DNA of 64,000 nucleotides from Amoebophrya sp. A120 (Eukaryota; Sar; Dinophyceae; Syndiniales; Amoebophryaceae): positions 4,470,339-4,534,338 of the forward strand of contig CAJINV010000006.1 of NCBI GenBank assembly GCA_905178155.1. The letters are read 5' to 3'. The position numbers were made by a program, and so were the translations under genes. Of this stretch, positions 54,101 to 64,000 are shown piece by piece. Within the stretch, counting starts at the first letter, position 1. Every line of letters begins with the position of its first letter. The notes under the pieces were generated by a model. The model was not told the origin of the DNA and searched no databases. It was given only the letters and a program-made list of their open reading frames with translations.

Positions 54101-54228
54101 TCAACTACAGTCCCATCGCATTGAATAAATTTTGTTTCCGAAGAAGTACTTCTACACCCTTGCTTTGTCATCAAATTGAAGAAGGAGCGCGACCGCGTTG
54201 CTCTTTACTTGCACAACTAAGTCATTGA
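51139..54228. other. intergenic region with GC-rich block
   Basis: A 32-bp sequence at 51155-51186 also occurs at 45417-45448. A short GATA microsatellite lies near 51400. From about 52940 to 53860 the DNA is GC-rich, with one long open frame (52925-53785) that I do not trust. No introner was recognised. Confidence 0.45.
52889..53911. repeat. 49-bp direct repeats flanking a GC-rich segment
   Basis: 52889-52937 and 53863-53911 match over 49 bp with about 5 differences (core ACTTCCATGAACYGACAGCA). Between them words such as AAAACTTGCGC recur. Confidence 0.8.
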
Positions 54229-54971
54229 AGTTTTCCGTCAAAAAAACTTGGTGGAAGCGCAACTACGTGGTCTCTGCTCTCCCTGAAAGGCGAAGAACGT
54301 GATCTGCTGCCTCCTGCTGGAGAATTATTGCATCTGCTGCACTGTGTCACGTCGCGGAGCCGAGTCAATACCTATCTGTACGCAGAAGTACCAGCAGACG
54401 GCATTTTTGTGACTGCAGTTGTCAGGAACATATGCATTGCAAAAATGTCTGGGTCTGGAAGAGTGCATGTTTGTCATGCTTGTCTGGCATGACTCTTAAA
54501 TCTGTCTTGCACGTTACCCAAGACCTCGACTTTTCTGTGATGCAGAAACGCGGTTTGTCATGCAGAATAGGCAACACCTATAAGCTCAGAAACTTGTCAT
54601 GCTGAGGCAGCACTTGTGGCCTCATCATGAGACGCCACCCAGCATCACAAGTTTCCAGACCCAGACATTTTTACATTTGATAGAACAGGAGCAGGAACGA
54701 ATCAAATCTTCGCGCTCGTGCGTATGGCGTTCTCAAATGTTACATTCTCAACTGTTACATGATTTGTCATGCAAAATGAGCATCAACGTCCACACAGTGA
54801 AGCTACCTCGCGTGACAAATTCTGGAAGGGCTAAACAGCATGGGAATCTGTGCCGGATTTGTAATGCAAGAGTTGCAAGATCCGGCCTTTCCCTGTTGCC
54901 AACATTCTTGCATCACAAATTCATGTAACAGTTGAGAATGTAACAGTTGAGAGCGCCATAGTGCGTCGTAA
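54229..54971 (+). CDS. possible exons between introners
   Basis: An open frame from 54229 reads GEERDLLPPAGELLHLLHCV and VNTYLYAEVPADGIFVTAVV up to the element at 54431. It continues 54688-54722 and ends at TAA 54969-54971. There is no start codon in frame and no homologue I recognise. It could be the 3' end of an undetected gene. Confidence 0.3.
54431..54682. mobile_element. family A element
   Basis: Starts TATGCATTGCAAAAATGTCT. TSD GAACA at 54426-54430 and 54683-54687. Confidence 0.9.
54723..54960. mobile_element. family H element
   Basis: Starts TATGGCGTTCTCAAATGTTA and ends GTTGAGAGCGCCATA. TSD GTGCG at 54718-54722 and 54961-54965. Confidence 0.92.
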
Positions 54972-55519
54972 AGTTGAACCGCAACCGACGCGGAAGGCCA
55001 CTGGCGCGGCTGCTGCGAGGTAAGGGTATTTTTCTGTGGATGTAGTAGTAACTAGACTGGGATTTCGGTTTTTTTTGCTTTGGGCTACAACAGTGCCCAC
55101 GGGGGCACGAGCACGTTCTAGATACTTACCTTTACAACCAAGCCCTTTAGTTACCGGAGCCGCTTGTCAAGAACAAGTGGCATACGGACGACAAGTTCGT
55201 CGTGCGCAGCTGTGGCCCTGCATGATTCTTGACACAGAAACTCTACGAGCGCCTGGATTACTAGTGGGTCGTGACGAGAGAAACGCTCACTTAAATAAAG
55301 CACGACGTTGACGAAGAAAGAAAACTTCATGAAAATACATGGTAAAAAAGCCTGCTTGCAAATAGAACGAAACTATTACTATCCTAGTGTGCATTCTGTC
55401 TCTACTTGCGCATTTGCGCTTGCAAATGAGCGTAATAATCACCAGGGAGGATGTCCTCCTAATAAATTTTGTTTCACTTCGAATTTGTTATTTTAACTCA
55501 CGACAGGACAAGCCACAAC

Positions 55520-58500
55520 ATGGCTACGTCGTGTGCAGCCGCCACCGCCATCATGAAAAAAACTGGCGCGAAACTCCTCTACTTATGGGCGGCCTTGGGA
55601 GGTGGACCAGGTCGGCTGTACTTGTCGGGAATGGATGGAAACTTCTGCACGGGGAGTGCGCAACAAGCGGGGGGTGTTGGTGACAAGAACATCCAGTACG
55701 ATCCGCTGCTCAACAGCCTGATCTTCTTGACGGGCACAGGAACAAACTATATGCCGCTTTTTGTGGAAGCGGTCAGCAAGAAAAAGGACATTGATGTTGA
55801 TGTGGATGACCTCCGGATGCAAAGTTTTGTCTCCGAAGACGAAGAAGAGGGCGATCCCGGTTCTTCGCCAGTGTCGATGACCTCGCAGTCGATGGAGACT
55901 TCTCGAGTTCTTGCACCAGCCTCCTCGTCGGACGACATGCTGTCGGGACATGATGAAGAGGTTGCGGAAGATGTACTTGCCGTTCTCGTATCAAACGCAA
56001 AAATGTCTGGGTCTGGGAGCTTCTGAGACTTGTCATGCACGTTTTGCATGAGCCATGATGTCTATGATGCATGCCGTAGCATGACAGATTTTTCGAGGGG
56101 TTCTCTATGCCTATTTCGCATGACAAATAACCTATCCGCGTAGCAAAAATTACACTCCCTTTGCTACTCATGCAATAAAAACGTTTTTGGAATCCAAATG
56201 CAGCATCACAAGTTGCATTCTTCCAGACCCAGACACTTTTACATTTCATATCTCGAGGGAACTGCCACTGAGCAGACGCAGACCAAGGTGGATCATGACG
56301 ATCTTGGTGCCGGCGTTGTACGTCGTCCATTGTCGGCAGCAGCGTCTCGCTCTCGCAACAACAACAAAAACTCGTCCCCGCCTACTACAACTTCATCCTC
56401 GCCCGATGAAACAACGACCGAAACGACCCGGCGTCGCCCTGCCGGCTTTCTGGAGCGCCAGGCTGGGGGCGAGCCCTCGGCGCTGTTCGCCGCTACGCTG
56501 TATTAAATGCAAAAATGTCTGGGTCGGGAAGGTTGGAACTTGTGATGCTAACTTAGGACTGTAAAAAAATCTGTATTGCATGACCAGCAAGAGGTGGAGT
56601 CTAGTTAGTGCTACGCGGGAAGGGCGTTTGTCATGCGGAGTAGGCACCAGGAAGCCTTCTGAAAATCTGTGATGCTAGGGCGTGCGTTACAGGCGTCCTG
56701 GGTCATGCAAAACATGCATGACAAGGAAGTCTCAGAATCTTCCAGACCCAGACACTTTTGCATTTGATACGCTGTCCGCGTGGGAGGCCGGGGCCGAGGT
56801 GGTGCGCCGCGCCTCCGCCGGCTGGACGACGGGTCGTGGTGGCGGCCACTTTGGCATTTCCGCCAAAGGGGATGGGGAAGAAGAGCATGTCCCCGCTAGT
56901 ACAACTCCTGCTGTATCAACAGCGGCGGAGATCATGAAAGGAGCCGCGGGAGAGGACGAAAACGAAGCGGGGCACCGCCGTCCTGAAGACGACCAATTGC
57001 TGCCAGGAGCGCCGTTGTTCTTGGAGGGCCCTGCGGAGGACGAGGCTTCCCTCGCGGAGGAAGGGTCTGCAGCGGCGATGGCGCTGTCGTTTGTGGAGCA
57101 GGAGGCTGCGAAAGAGGTGGACGTGGAACAGCAGCGAGGGGAGGTTTCGACGATTCTCTACCACATGACCTTCGTTGCTGAGGCGACGTTGCGCGAGGTG
57201 AAGCTCGAACACACGTTCCCGCCCGCTACAGAAGTGGTTGATTTTTTGCAATCGCGGGCGAGACGGCTGAAAGAGTTTTTCAATTGGGGTATCCTGAGTA
57301 AAAACATCCCCAAGAACTCAGAGTTGCCATGTAAATCTGCAAGTCTAATGCTAATTTTCATGCGTAGCCCTATGAGGGCCGTTAAACGGCCCTCATAGTG
57401 CTCCGTTTACATTTTCTATACAGCCATATAGAAAATGTAAACGGCCGCCGTTTACATTTTCTATAATATAGAAAATGTAAACGGCGTGATTAAGAAATAT
57501 GCCTTAAGACGGCTATATGCTGTCTGACAGTTTGTGATGCTGAGATCAGGATAAGATGATCGATTTGTGATGCGATGTCAGTGTCACAGACTAAACAGGA
57601 TCACACTACGAGCCAAGAACCTTGTCATGTGCAGCAACACACAAAGGTTGTGCGTTTGTGTAGCAAAGTGCCGACTTTGACTCTAGGGCGGGGAGGTTTT
57701 TCCTCTTGATATGGGACTTCTGTTTGGTTCGTCAATCAGCCTGTCCGGCAGCGGCGTTTGGAGAAACCGCCCGCGGAATCGGGCACCAGATCATTGTGAA
57801 GAACAGTGAAATGCTAAGTACCGCCCTCGTGGTTCTGTGGGAGGCGCTTGGGCTGGATAAGATGATGTTTCGTATGTCGAAAATCGTAGACGCAAAAACG
57901 GTGAAGGAGTTGTGGAAAGATGATGTCCGTCGGTTAGAATCCGACCTTGAGTATCCATTGCAATAGTGTCTGGGTCTGGAAATGAAGTGGAACTTGTGTT
58001 GCATGTCTTGCATTCCTGAAAAATCTGTGTTGCACATCAGCCAGCAGAAAACAAGTGGCCACCTTTTCTTCACGCAAAAACGAGGAAGTTTGTCATGCGT
58101 GCTCCACACGACCATTTCCATTAGAAGGCGTAAAGTAAACTTGTCATGCTTGGCTGTACTTGACGAGGGCCGCGCCACACTCATCCATAGTACGTTAGCA
58201 TCTTCACAGGTTTATTCCAGACGTAGAAATATTTGAATGTGATAATGAGAACGTTGTGGCGATTTTGAAAAATTTTCCGGAGGTTCTGCGGATGGACGAC
58301 TCGGACGAGGTGGATCGAAAGCGCGAGTTTAAGTCGCTTGAAAACCTGGTTCGACTGGCTACTCACGATCTCAAGCATATGGAAGTATCAGGACCGAAAT
58401 CGACAAAGTCGAAAAATTTGCAAAATGCATAAAATGTAGGGCATGTGAGTGTGGCCTGTGCTGGGGAGCAGACAAATGAGACCGACTGCAAGCCTGTCTA

Positions 58501-60384
58501 AGGGGGACGATGCGCTGCCAGAGTTGCAAGACAGGAGCAGTCTTCTTTGCCTCAACAGCTTGACAGACTGGATTTGATTCGTGTTCTCGAAATTCGTCAT
58601 GCGCCACTCAGAAACTGAGGCTCTAAGCGGTATCGATTTGATGCATCACTACAAAGTATTTCGGTTTTGTTGATTTCGATCCTGACGCTTCCATAGGGCA
58701 GGTCCTGACGTTGGAGCAAGAAACGCTCATCGGACGACCTGCTGAAGAAACGAAGGAGCACGGCCAGCGACTTGAAAGGGCGCGAAGGGACGCCAAGTCG
58801 AGGTGGCAGATACTCGTGCCGCGACTGAAACACGAACAGGGCGCACTCAGGGCTGAAACTGCACGAGGGGGCGCCTCCGTGACTGTGCGACTGGCTTTTG
58901 CAATGGAAAAAGTGGTGGAGAGTTGTAAAGGCGCAGGGAGGCTCGAGCAAAAGGAAACAAAGGAGAAGCTTCTGTCGGCCGCGGAGGCTCTCCTGCGGGA
59001 GTTCCAGTTGGCCTTTCACCAAGAAGCACTTGGGGAAGATATCCGCCTCAGCGCGGGCGAAACTAGCATTCTGCAAGTGGCTATCGAACGCGCGATGACG
59101 GACCTGGAGGAAGAGGTGACCCATGTCGACGGCTTGTTTGGGAAAGCAGTGTCACCGGGAGTACCACAGCCGACAGCGGCAGAGGTGAAGCTCAACGGCG
59201 TGCAAGTCTTGATGCGGCTGAGGGAAGCCTTGGAAGGCTTTGCGCAGATGGACGCGCGGTTGTGGGGGAACGTGTCTGAGGTCAAAGGAAAGTTAGCTGT
59301 GGTGGCAGAAATGACCAGCGTTGTCAGTGCGTGTGCTAGCCAACTGGACGCGTTTCGCGGAGGCAGCGCGGAGTCGAAAAAACAACTGGAGCAGGCGCTA
59401 CGAACATGCGGCAGAAATGCGGGGGACCAGTTTCACAATGCCAGCATCCACACGGTCTTGGAAGCGGGCCTTCGCAGTGCAATCTACGACATCAAACAGT
59501 CGTACCGTCAGCTCCCGCTTCCACGTTTCGGTGAGGCTGCATACGATCCGTCAGCACCCGCGCATGATGAAGTTGCCTATGATCTGCAAAAGTATCGTAC
59601 TAGTAGTACTCCTCGCATTTTTACATATTTGCGCAGCATGACGAATGGAATTGGTCATGCTCATTGATGACCTTGAGAAAGAGATTGGTCATGCATCATT
59701 GCAGCGATGATTTTACATTAGGATTACTACGAGTGCGATACAACTTTTTCACAGGATAATCATATTGCCCCAGGTGTAGCACTTTCTTCTGGCGGGGCAG
59801 GAGGTGCACGACCTCCACCAGCAGGTTCTTCCGCAGTACGACCTGCAGCTCCTGCTACGGTAGTTGTACCGACAGGCAGCGCGACTCCTCCACCGGGAAG
59901 TGCGGTCTCCAGTGCTCCGAGCGTTCCACCCGCTCCCGCCGCCTCCGGTTTCAGCGCTCCAGACGGTCCGACTCCCCCCGTCGCGTCCAGCGTTCCAAGC
60001 GCTCCCATCGCTTCGATCGCCCCCGCCGACGGTGCAGCAGCCGCAGCTGCTGCTGGAGGACTACTTCCTGCGGTTGGAGATGAGCCCACTACCGAGCAGT
60101 GGGTACTCCAGGAGCTTATTCCCCTTATGTTCAAGCTATCAAATCCGAACCACAAACAGCATGTCTATTCTTACTTACATTTGAGTCAGGGCCAGGGAGG
60201 TCAACATCAACATTGTAGCAAGGTTTCATTTCGCGGAGCTCAGCGAAAGTTTTGGGGAATAAAGACGCTGGGTCATGATCCAAATCAAGCACTCGCGATC
60301 ATAGTGTGTGTGCGAGTTTCTTCTCCCAACTGCACTGTTAAAAAAAAATTCGGCCCACGAAGAAGTACAAAATGCAATGGTTAG
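55520..60384 (+). CDS. full-length member of the unrecognised local family
   Basis: Exons 55520-55988, 56256-56500, 56775-57289, about 57717-57951, 58250-58377, 58701-59577, 59770-60384: about 3084 bases, 1027 residues. Order: N-terminus with a hydrophobic stretch (KLLYLWAALGGGPGRLYLSG); acidic Ser-rich linker; Thr/Arg-rich linker; helical region with FVAEATLREV, FFNW, VVLWEALGL, ESDLENVVAILKNFPEVLR; a long Glu/Arg/Lys-rich helical part (about 450-740) with LSAGETSILQVAIERAM and LWGNVSEVKGKL; SIHTVLEAGLRSAI; YDPSAPAHD; and a Pro/Ala/Ser-rich tail. No catalytic motif is seen. A structural or scaffold role is possible but is only inference. ATG 55520 opens MATSCAAATAIMKKTG. The tail after ELIPLMFKLSNPNHK to TAG 60382-60384 is less certain. 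Confidence 0.72.
55989..56250. mobile_element. family A introner, reversed
   Basis: TSD TCTCG at 55984-55988 and 56251-56255. Confidence 0.92.
56501..56769. mobile_element. family A introner, direct
   Basis: Starts TATTAAATGCAAAAATGTCT. TSD CGCTG at 56496-56500 and 56770-56774. Confidence 0.92.
57290..57711. mobile_element. family C introner with inserted hairpins
   Basis: Starts TATCCTGAGTAAAAACATCC; ends GGAGGTTTTTCCTCTTGATA. TSD TGGGG/TGGGA. At 422 bp it is about 140 bp longer than other C copies because of the palindromic block at 57370-57484. Confidence 0.85.
57370..57484. repeat. three consecutive perfect hairpins
   Basis: Arms 57370-57381/57387-57398 (12 bp, loop TTAAA). Arms 57403-57420/57427-57444 and 57448-57465/57467-57484 are four copies of the 18-mer CCGTTTACATTTTCTATA in alternating orientation, loops of 6 and 1 bases. 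Confidence 0.95.
57952..58244. mobile_element. family A introner (diverged)
   Basis: Starts TATCCATTGCAATAGTGTCT. TSD TTGAG/ATGAG. Frame SDLENVVAIL agrees in length with the paralogue at 46543, which lacks this intron. Confidence 0.85.
58378..58695. mobile_element. family I introner
   Basis: Starts TATGGAAGTATCAGGACCGA and ends CGATCCTGACGCTTCCATA. TSD AAGCA/GGGCA. Confidence 0.87.
59578..59764. mobile_element. family B introner
   Basis: Starts TATGATCTGCAAAAGTATCG. TSD TTGCC at 59573-59577 and 59765-59769. The right end carries an extra ATCATA. Confidence 0.85.
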
Positions 60385-60444
60385 TAGATTTTTTGTATAT
60401 GTTGACCCACACATAAATCACGAGAAGAACAGGCATCTGAGCGA

Positions 60445-63400
60445 ATGATTTCATATCCTGTGCAAAAGTATCGTACTCGTCTAAATGCAAGCCTTGCATT
60501 ACAGATCTTGTTCCCAAGACAAATCTGCATCACAAATTTTATCTCATGCTGAAAAAATTTGTAATGCATTTATACGAGTACGATACTTTTGCAGTTCATA
60601 TTTCAAACGCATACCCAATGAACGACGACATCCTGGATTTGTTTTCGCGTCGGCAGCACGGCGAGACCGTGACCGATATCCATCGCAAAGGTGTTGCGTG
60701 GCGCGTGTGAAGAAAATATAAGACTTGCGTCGCGCATATTCTTCTGATTTTCGTCCGACAGGTTGGAAAGCATGCGACAAGACTTGCATGTAGCATTGCG
60801 TAGTACAGCGACGGGTACAGGTAATAGAGAAGATGTATAGCAATTAAAATTATGTCGGCCCGTGACCCCTGCGCGGAATCCGATTCCGAAATCTTGTGGT
60901 CCTTCGTACGACCACTGCGCCACTTTTGCACAGGACACTCTCTGAACAAGTCACGAATGCGCTGAACGTATCCTGAGTAAAAACGTACCCACACCAGAGT
61001 CAGGATGGGGATTTTGCAACACAAGCCTAGGAGTTTTGTGAGTCACGCATGACAAGTTTCAGTCCGTAAGGTAGTGCACGTTAGCAAGGAAAGCCGCATC
61101 GCAAATCGATCTGCTGATCCTGTTTACAGCATTACAAGTTCCCAAACACGATTCAAAATGCCTGTCATGGGGTTGCGCATCACAAATGTTCCTGTCATGG
61201 CAAAGTCGCGTGACAACTCTGGTGTGGGTACGTTTTTACTCAGGATAGAACGAGCTGGACCGCCTTTGCAACGAAGTCCGGACTACTCTTGGTGAAGCAA
61301 CTGACCTCGTTATCCTGAGTAAAAACGTACCCACACCATAGTCAAGATGGGGAATCGGCTAGACAAATCCACAAGTTTTGACTGTTTTGCATGACAAATT
61401 TGGACTCGTAGTGTAGTGCTGTTTGAGCTAGCTCAGCAGCATCACAGATCTAGCCTACCATGCTGATTGGAGCATGATAAATTGCAAAACACGACTAGAA
61501 AATGCTTCTCATGGGGCTCCGCATGAGAAACATTTTCAGCATGCAGATTTGCATTACAACTCTGGCGTGGGTACGTTTTTACTCAGGATACTCGTTTTTG
61601 GTGGTATCTCGGGTGATTTATGCAATTCTCAAACGTTAGCGTTACAGTGATCGCTGCTACAAGGTTTGTCGTGCAGGAAAGTAGGCACTACTAGTATCAC
61701 CCCACACAGACCGTGGCAAGTTCTCGGCGAACTAAATAGCATTGGAATGATCCTTGCGGCCAAATCTGTATACATGCAGGACCAAGACGCGCAAGAAGTT
61801 CCCTCCTATCCCTTCTTTCGCTTTTGCTAGTCTTGCAGGAGTAGCAGCGACCAGTGCATTAACGCCTGGGAACCCCATATGATTGGCGCGATTTTATCCT
61901 TGAGGAGTTAGGGGTTAGAGTGGCATTGGACAGCCTGCAAGGCGTATCGTGCGAAAAAACTGTTTTACGGTGGTCGAATATTTTGTTAGATTCGCGTGGC
62001 AAATTGGCTTCGTCGCATGGCAAATTTTTGTAGCGGATTCCGCACGACGTGGTCCCGAAGCGTACTATTGATTGATTGATGACAAGGAAGCTTTTGCCAT
62101 GCGTGGTGGAAAAAAACACCACGAGCATTGGAACTTGATAAAATGTGCGACTTTTTCTTGCAGCATAGTGTTTCTACCAAGACAAGCGCTTCTGTTTTGC
62201 ATCATCTGCATCAGAAGATCACAGTGAAGATGCAGTTTTTCGTTACGATAAGGCGACATCCGCACAACCATCGAACGCTGTGCGACGAATCATTTCGCAA
62301 AACACGAACTCGAAGCCGTGCGGGAGGGGCTCCAGAAGTGTGCTTGGCTCGGGGGCGATCGCACCGTCTGCCCGATTGTTACCTTTTTGCAAGTGAAGCT
62401 GTACGGGACCATTTTTGAAATCGGGAAGGCGTTCCATGAAGTCGCAAACGCCCGAAGCGGCCCCGCGGCAGATGAAGTTCCACCAGCCCCCGTCGTGACG
62501 GTGGACATGATCCGGTTCGAGATCCTTCCTGGCATGTGGGCTGTGGAGAAAAACATCCTGGACTTGTTTACGCGCCGCCAAAAAAACGAGGTTGTGAGTG
62601 CAGACGGCGTCAAGGATGCGTTGAGCGAGCTGACAGGCCTGTGCGACAGGTTCGAGGCCGGTCTTCGCAACGTGTTTGAAATAACGTCTCTGAACGCCTT
62701 GAAAGTTTCTCTAAAGATTAGAAACAGGTTGCGCGATTTGAAAGGCGAGATCAGCTCTGGAATCCGGAACTGTGCAACGCAAAATTTCGGGAAGCCTCCC
62801 GGCGAATACGAAGACGTGAGAAGAGGTCTCCAAAACTGCGCGCCACCGCACGGATCGGGAAAAAGTCCAGGCCCGATTGTCACGTATCTGAACGTGAAAT
62901 ATCCTGTGCAAAAGTATCGTACTCGTATTGCAATCATGCATTACAAATCTTTTTCTTGAGGTAAATCAGCATTACAAATTTCATTCCTCTTGCTGAGGAA
63001 ATTTGTAATGCATGTATATGAGTGCGATACTTTTGCAGCTCATATGAAACTGCGCGGCACCATTCATGACATCCAGCAGATCTTCAACGAAGCTCTTTAC
63101 AAGCTGAACGAAGAGGAGGTCGCTGCGGCAGCAGCAGCAGTGGCTCCTGCATCTCCGGCTGCAACGCCAGTCGTGCCTGTTGTACAACCTGCTCAAGAAC
63201 CAGCAGCACTTCCTACTCCGGAAGGACCCGCCGTCGCGTATGGAGCCTACACTGTCCCTGTCGATCTTATCCTGTGTAACATCATATCGCTCTGGGACGT
63301 CGAGGTGTTGTGATGGACAAACTGATCGAGCCTTTTCCTTGATGAATGGATTCTTTTGCCGCGTGTTGCATGTCGCCAGAGTTACGTATCATTCTCCCTG

Positions 63401-64000
63401 CTTGCTTGTGCCCGGCATCAGGAGATGATAAAGTTTTTCTGCGTAATTTTTCTTCATGCTAGTCTTCGGACACTGATTTTTAGTGCGTAGTACTAACGTT
63501 ACACCGACCTAGTTGTCAATGTGCGTAAAGAAACCTAATAAATAACAACATGTTACGCAATCTTTCCCCAGCTGCCATATTTGCAATGCATAATACCACG
63601 ACAACCACAACTTGCTGTTGGTGCTGGAGGCGCTGCTGCTGCTGCCGCCCAAGCACAGCAACTACAAATTGTTCCAGTACCACAAGCGTCCCCTTTTGCC
63701 CAGCCGGCGGGACGCGGGACTACGCCTCCAGCTGGTGCTGGTGCTGCTGCTATGCATGGCAAATATGTCTGGGTCAGGAAGATTCTACTTACATTTGGCA
63801 TGCATGTCTGACATGACTCGAGAATCTGTGATGCATAGGGGCATCGGAAAAGGCTCTCCTAGCTGTCATGTAAAAACGTTGTTTCTCATGCGGAATCCGC
63901 AACACGTAGCAGCTCAAAAATTTCTCATGCTTGGCTGCGTATAATTGCAGTCCGGCTATCATCCACTTTTAGCATTACCCAGACGTATTTGCACTTAATA
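60445..64000 (+). CDS. two-repeat member of the local family, runs off the window
   Basis: Exons about 60445-60453, 60606-60676, 60936-60968, 61253-61310, 61596-61618, 61885-61944, 62256-62899, 63050-63267, 63593-63750; partial at the window end. Two repeats of about 190 residues are visible: DDILDLFSRRQ / KNILDLFTRRQ; NALNELDRLCNEVR / DALSELTGLCDRFE; VREGLQKCA / VRRGLQNCA; PIVTFLQVKLYGTIFEI / PIVTYLNVKLRGTIHDI. The tail is Ala/Pro/Gln-rich (QLAVGAGGAAAAAAQAQQLQ). Probable start ATG 60445 (MISNAYPMNDD). Helical; related by pattern to the genes at 46543 and 55520. Function unknown. The join across 63268-63592 is inferred from frame only; without it the gene would stop at TGA 63311-63313. Confidence 0.65.
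60454..60600. mobile_element. family B introner
   Basis: TSD TTTCA at 60449-60453 and 60601-60605. Confidence 0.92.
60677..60935. mobile_element. degenerate family B-like intron
   Basis: Starts TATCCATCGCAAAGG and ends CACTTTTGCACAGGA. No TSD. Removal gives GETVTDTLSEQV in frame. Confidence 0.6.
60969..61247. mobile_element. family C introner
   Basis: TSD GAACG at 60964-60968 and 61248-61252. Confidence 0.93.
61311..61590. mobile_element. family C introner
   Basis: TSD CTCGT at 61306-61310 and 61591-61595. Only 63 bases separate it from the previous C copy. Confidence 0.93.
61619..61879. mobile_element. family H introner, decayed right end
   Basis: Starts TATGCAATTCTCAAACGTTA. TSD TGATT at 61614-61618 and 61880-61884. 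Confidence 0.87.
61945..62250. mobile_element. family E introner
   Basis: Starts TATCGTGCGAAAAAACTGTT and ends GCAGTTTTTCGTTACGATA. TSD AGGCG at 61940-61944 and 62251-62255. Confidence 0.92.
62900..63044. mobile_element. family B introner
   Basis: TSD TGAAA at 62895-62899 and 63045-63049. It splits the second repeat at LNVK-LRGTI. Confidence 0.93.
63268..63592. other. probable intron, degenerate ends
   Basis: Starts TATCCTGTGTAACATC (B/C-like) and ends CATATTTGCAATGCATA (A-like). No TSD. Joining VDL to IPRQPQLAVG is in frame. Confidence 0.5.
63751..64000. mobile_element. family A introner at the window edge
   Basis: Starts TATGCATGGCAAATATGTCT and reaches CAGACGTATTTGCACTTAATA in two parts at the edge. 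The right TSD lies outside the window. Confidence 0.8.

Noticed and set aside
61900-61920. Short TTAGGG-like string, possible interstitial telomere repeat
   Set aside because: Only one unit, and it is inside an open coding exon.
1213-63750. Array of evenly repeated words considered as a CRISPR-like array
   Set aside because: Repeats are dispersed, occur in inverted pairs with TSDs, and the genes are eukaryotic with introns.

Overview
The window is eukaryotic nuclear DNA, most likely from a Syndiniales-type parasitic dinoflagellate (Amoebophrya-like) or another protist with very active introners. The reason is intron structure. Almost every intron is a 130-330 bp element with terminal inverted repeats (TIRs), ends of the form TAT(C/G)...(G/C)ATA, and a 4-6 bp direct repeat (target-site duplication, TSD) on each side. 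Removing the element plus one TSD copy restores the reading frame again and again. Introner-like introns with inverted and direct repeats and non-canonical borders are known from Amoebophrya; the species assignment is inference.

Families used below (my labels, by outer TIR): A, TATCAAATGCAAAAATGTCT (TGGGTCTGGAAG follows); B, TATCCTGTGCAAAAGTATCG; C, TATCCTGAGTAAAAACGT(A/C)CCC; D, AAAAATCCCCCCTCCCCATA near the start; E, TATCGNNNGAAAAAACTGTT; F, TATGGAGAGAAAAAAGTTT; G, GAAAAATGCCCCYACCCCC; H, TATGGCGTTCTCAAACGTTA; I, TATGGAAGTGTCAGGATCGA; J, TATGACAGTGCACAACTCCC; K, TATGCAAGAAAAAAACTGTG; L, TATCACAGGAAAAAAGTGTT. Families with unrelated ends share an internal word, TTGT(C/G/A)ATGC or its complement.

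Layout, all recognised genes on the + strand. 1-1044: nothing recognised. 1045-5069: ERV46/ERGIC3 cargo receptor, with both canonical GT-AG introns and introners. 5070-7312: intergenic with three family A copies. 7313-9015: NOSIP-type U-box protein. 9923-14384: ankyrin-repeat protein. 15283-about 23665: large Cys-containing protein of unknown function cut by 22 introns. 24900-26750: unresolved exons. 26729-30417: membrane-anchored His/Asp-rich protein of four EF-hand-like modules. About 31.6-40.2 kb: low-complexity protein ending in a transmembrane helix and cytosolic tail, with a GC-rich foreign-looking insert at 36.2-38.0 kb.

43.4-64.0 kb: a tandem cluster of a gene family I do not recognise: a short member (43458-45120), a C-terminal fragment (45.97-46.23 kb), a member with an in-frame TGA at a Trp position (46543-51138), a full member (55520-60384) and a member with two internal repeats running off the window (60445-end). 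They share helical segments and Ala/Pro-rich tails. Three GC-rich blocks (36.2-38.0, 48.2-49.0, 53.0-53.9 kb) differ in composition and in bounding repeats from the introners.

Most exons can be joined by eye, but exon borders within TSDs are ambiguous by up to 5 bases, and the 5' ends of the genes near 25 kb, 31 kb and 54 kb are not resolved. No tRNA, rRNA or CRISPR was seen.
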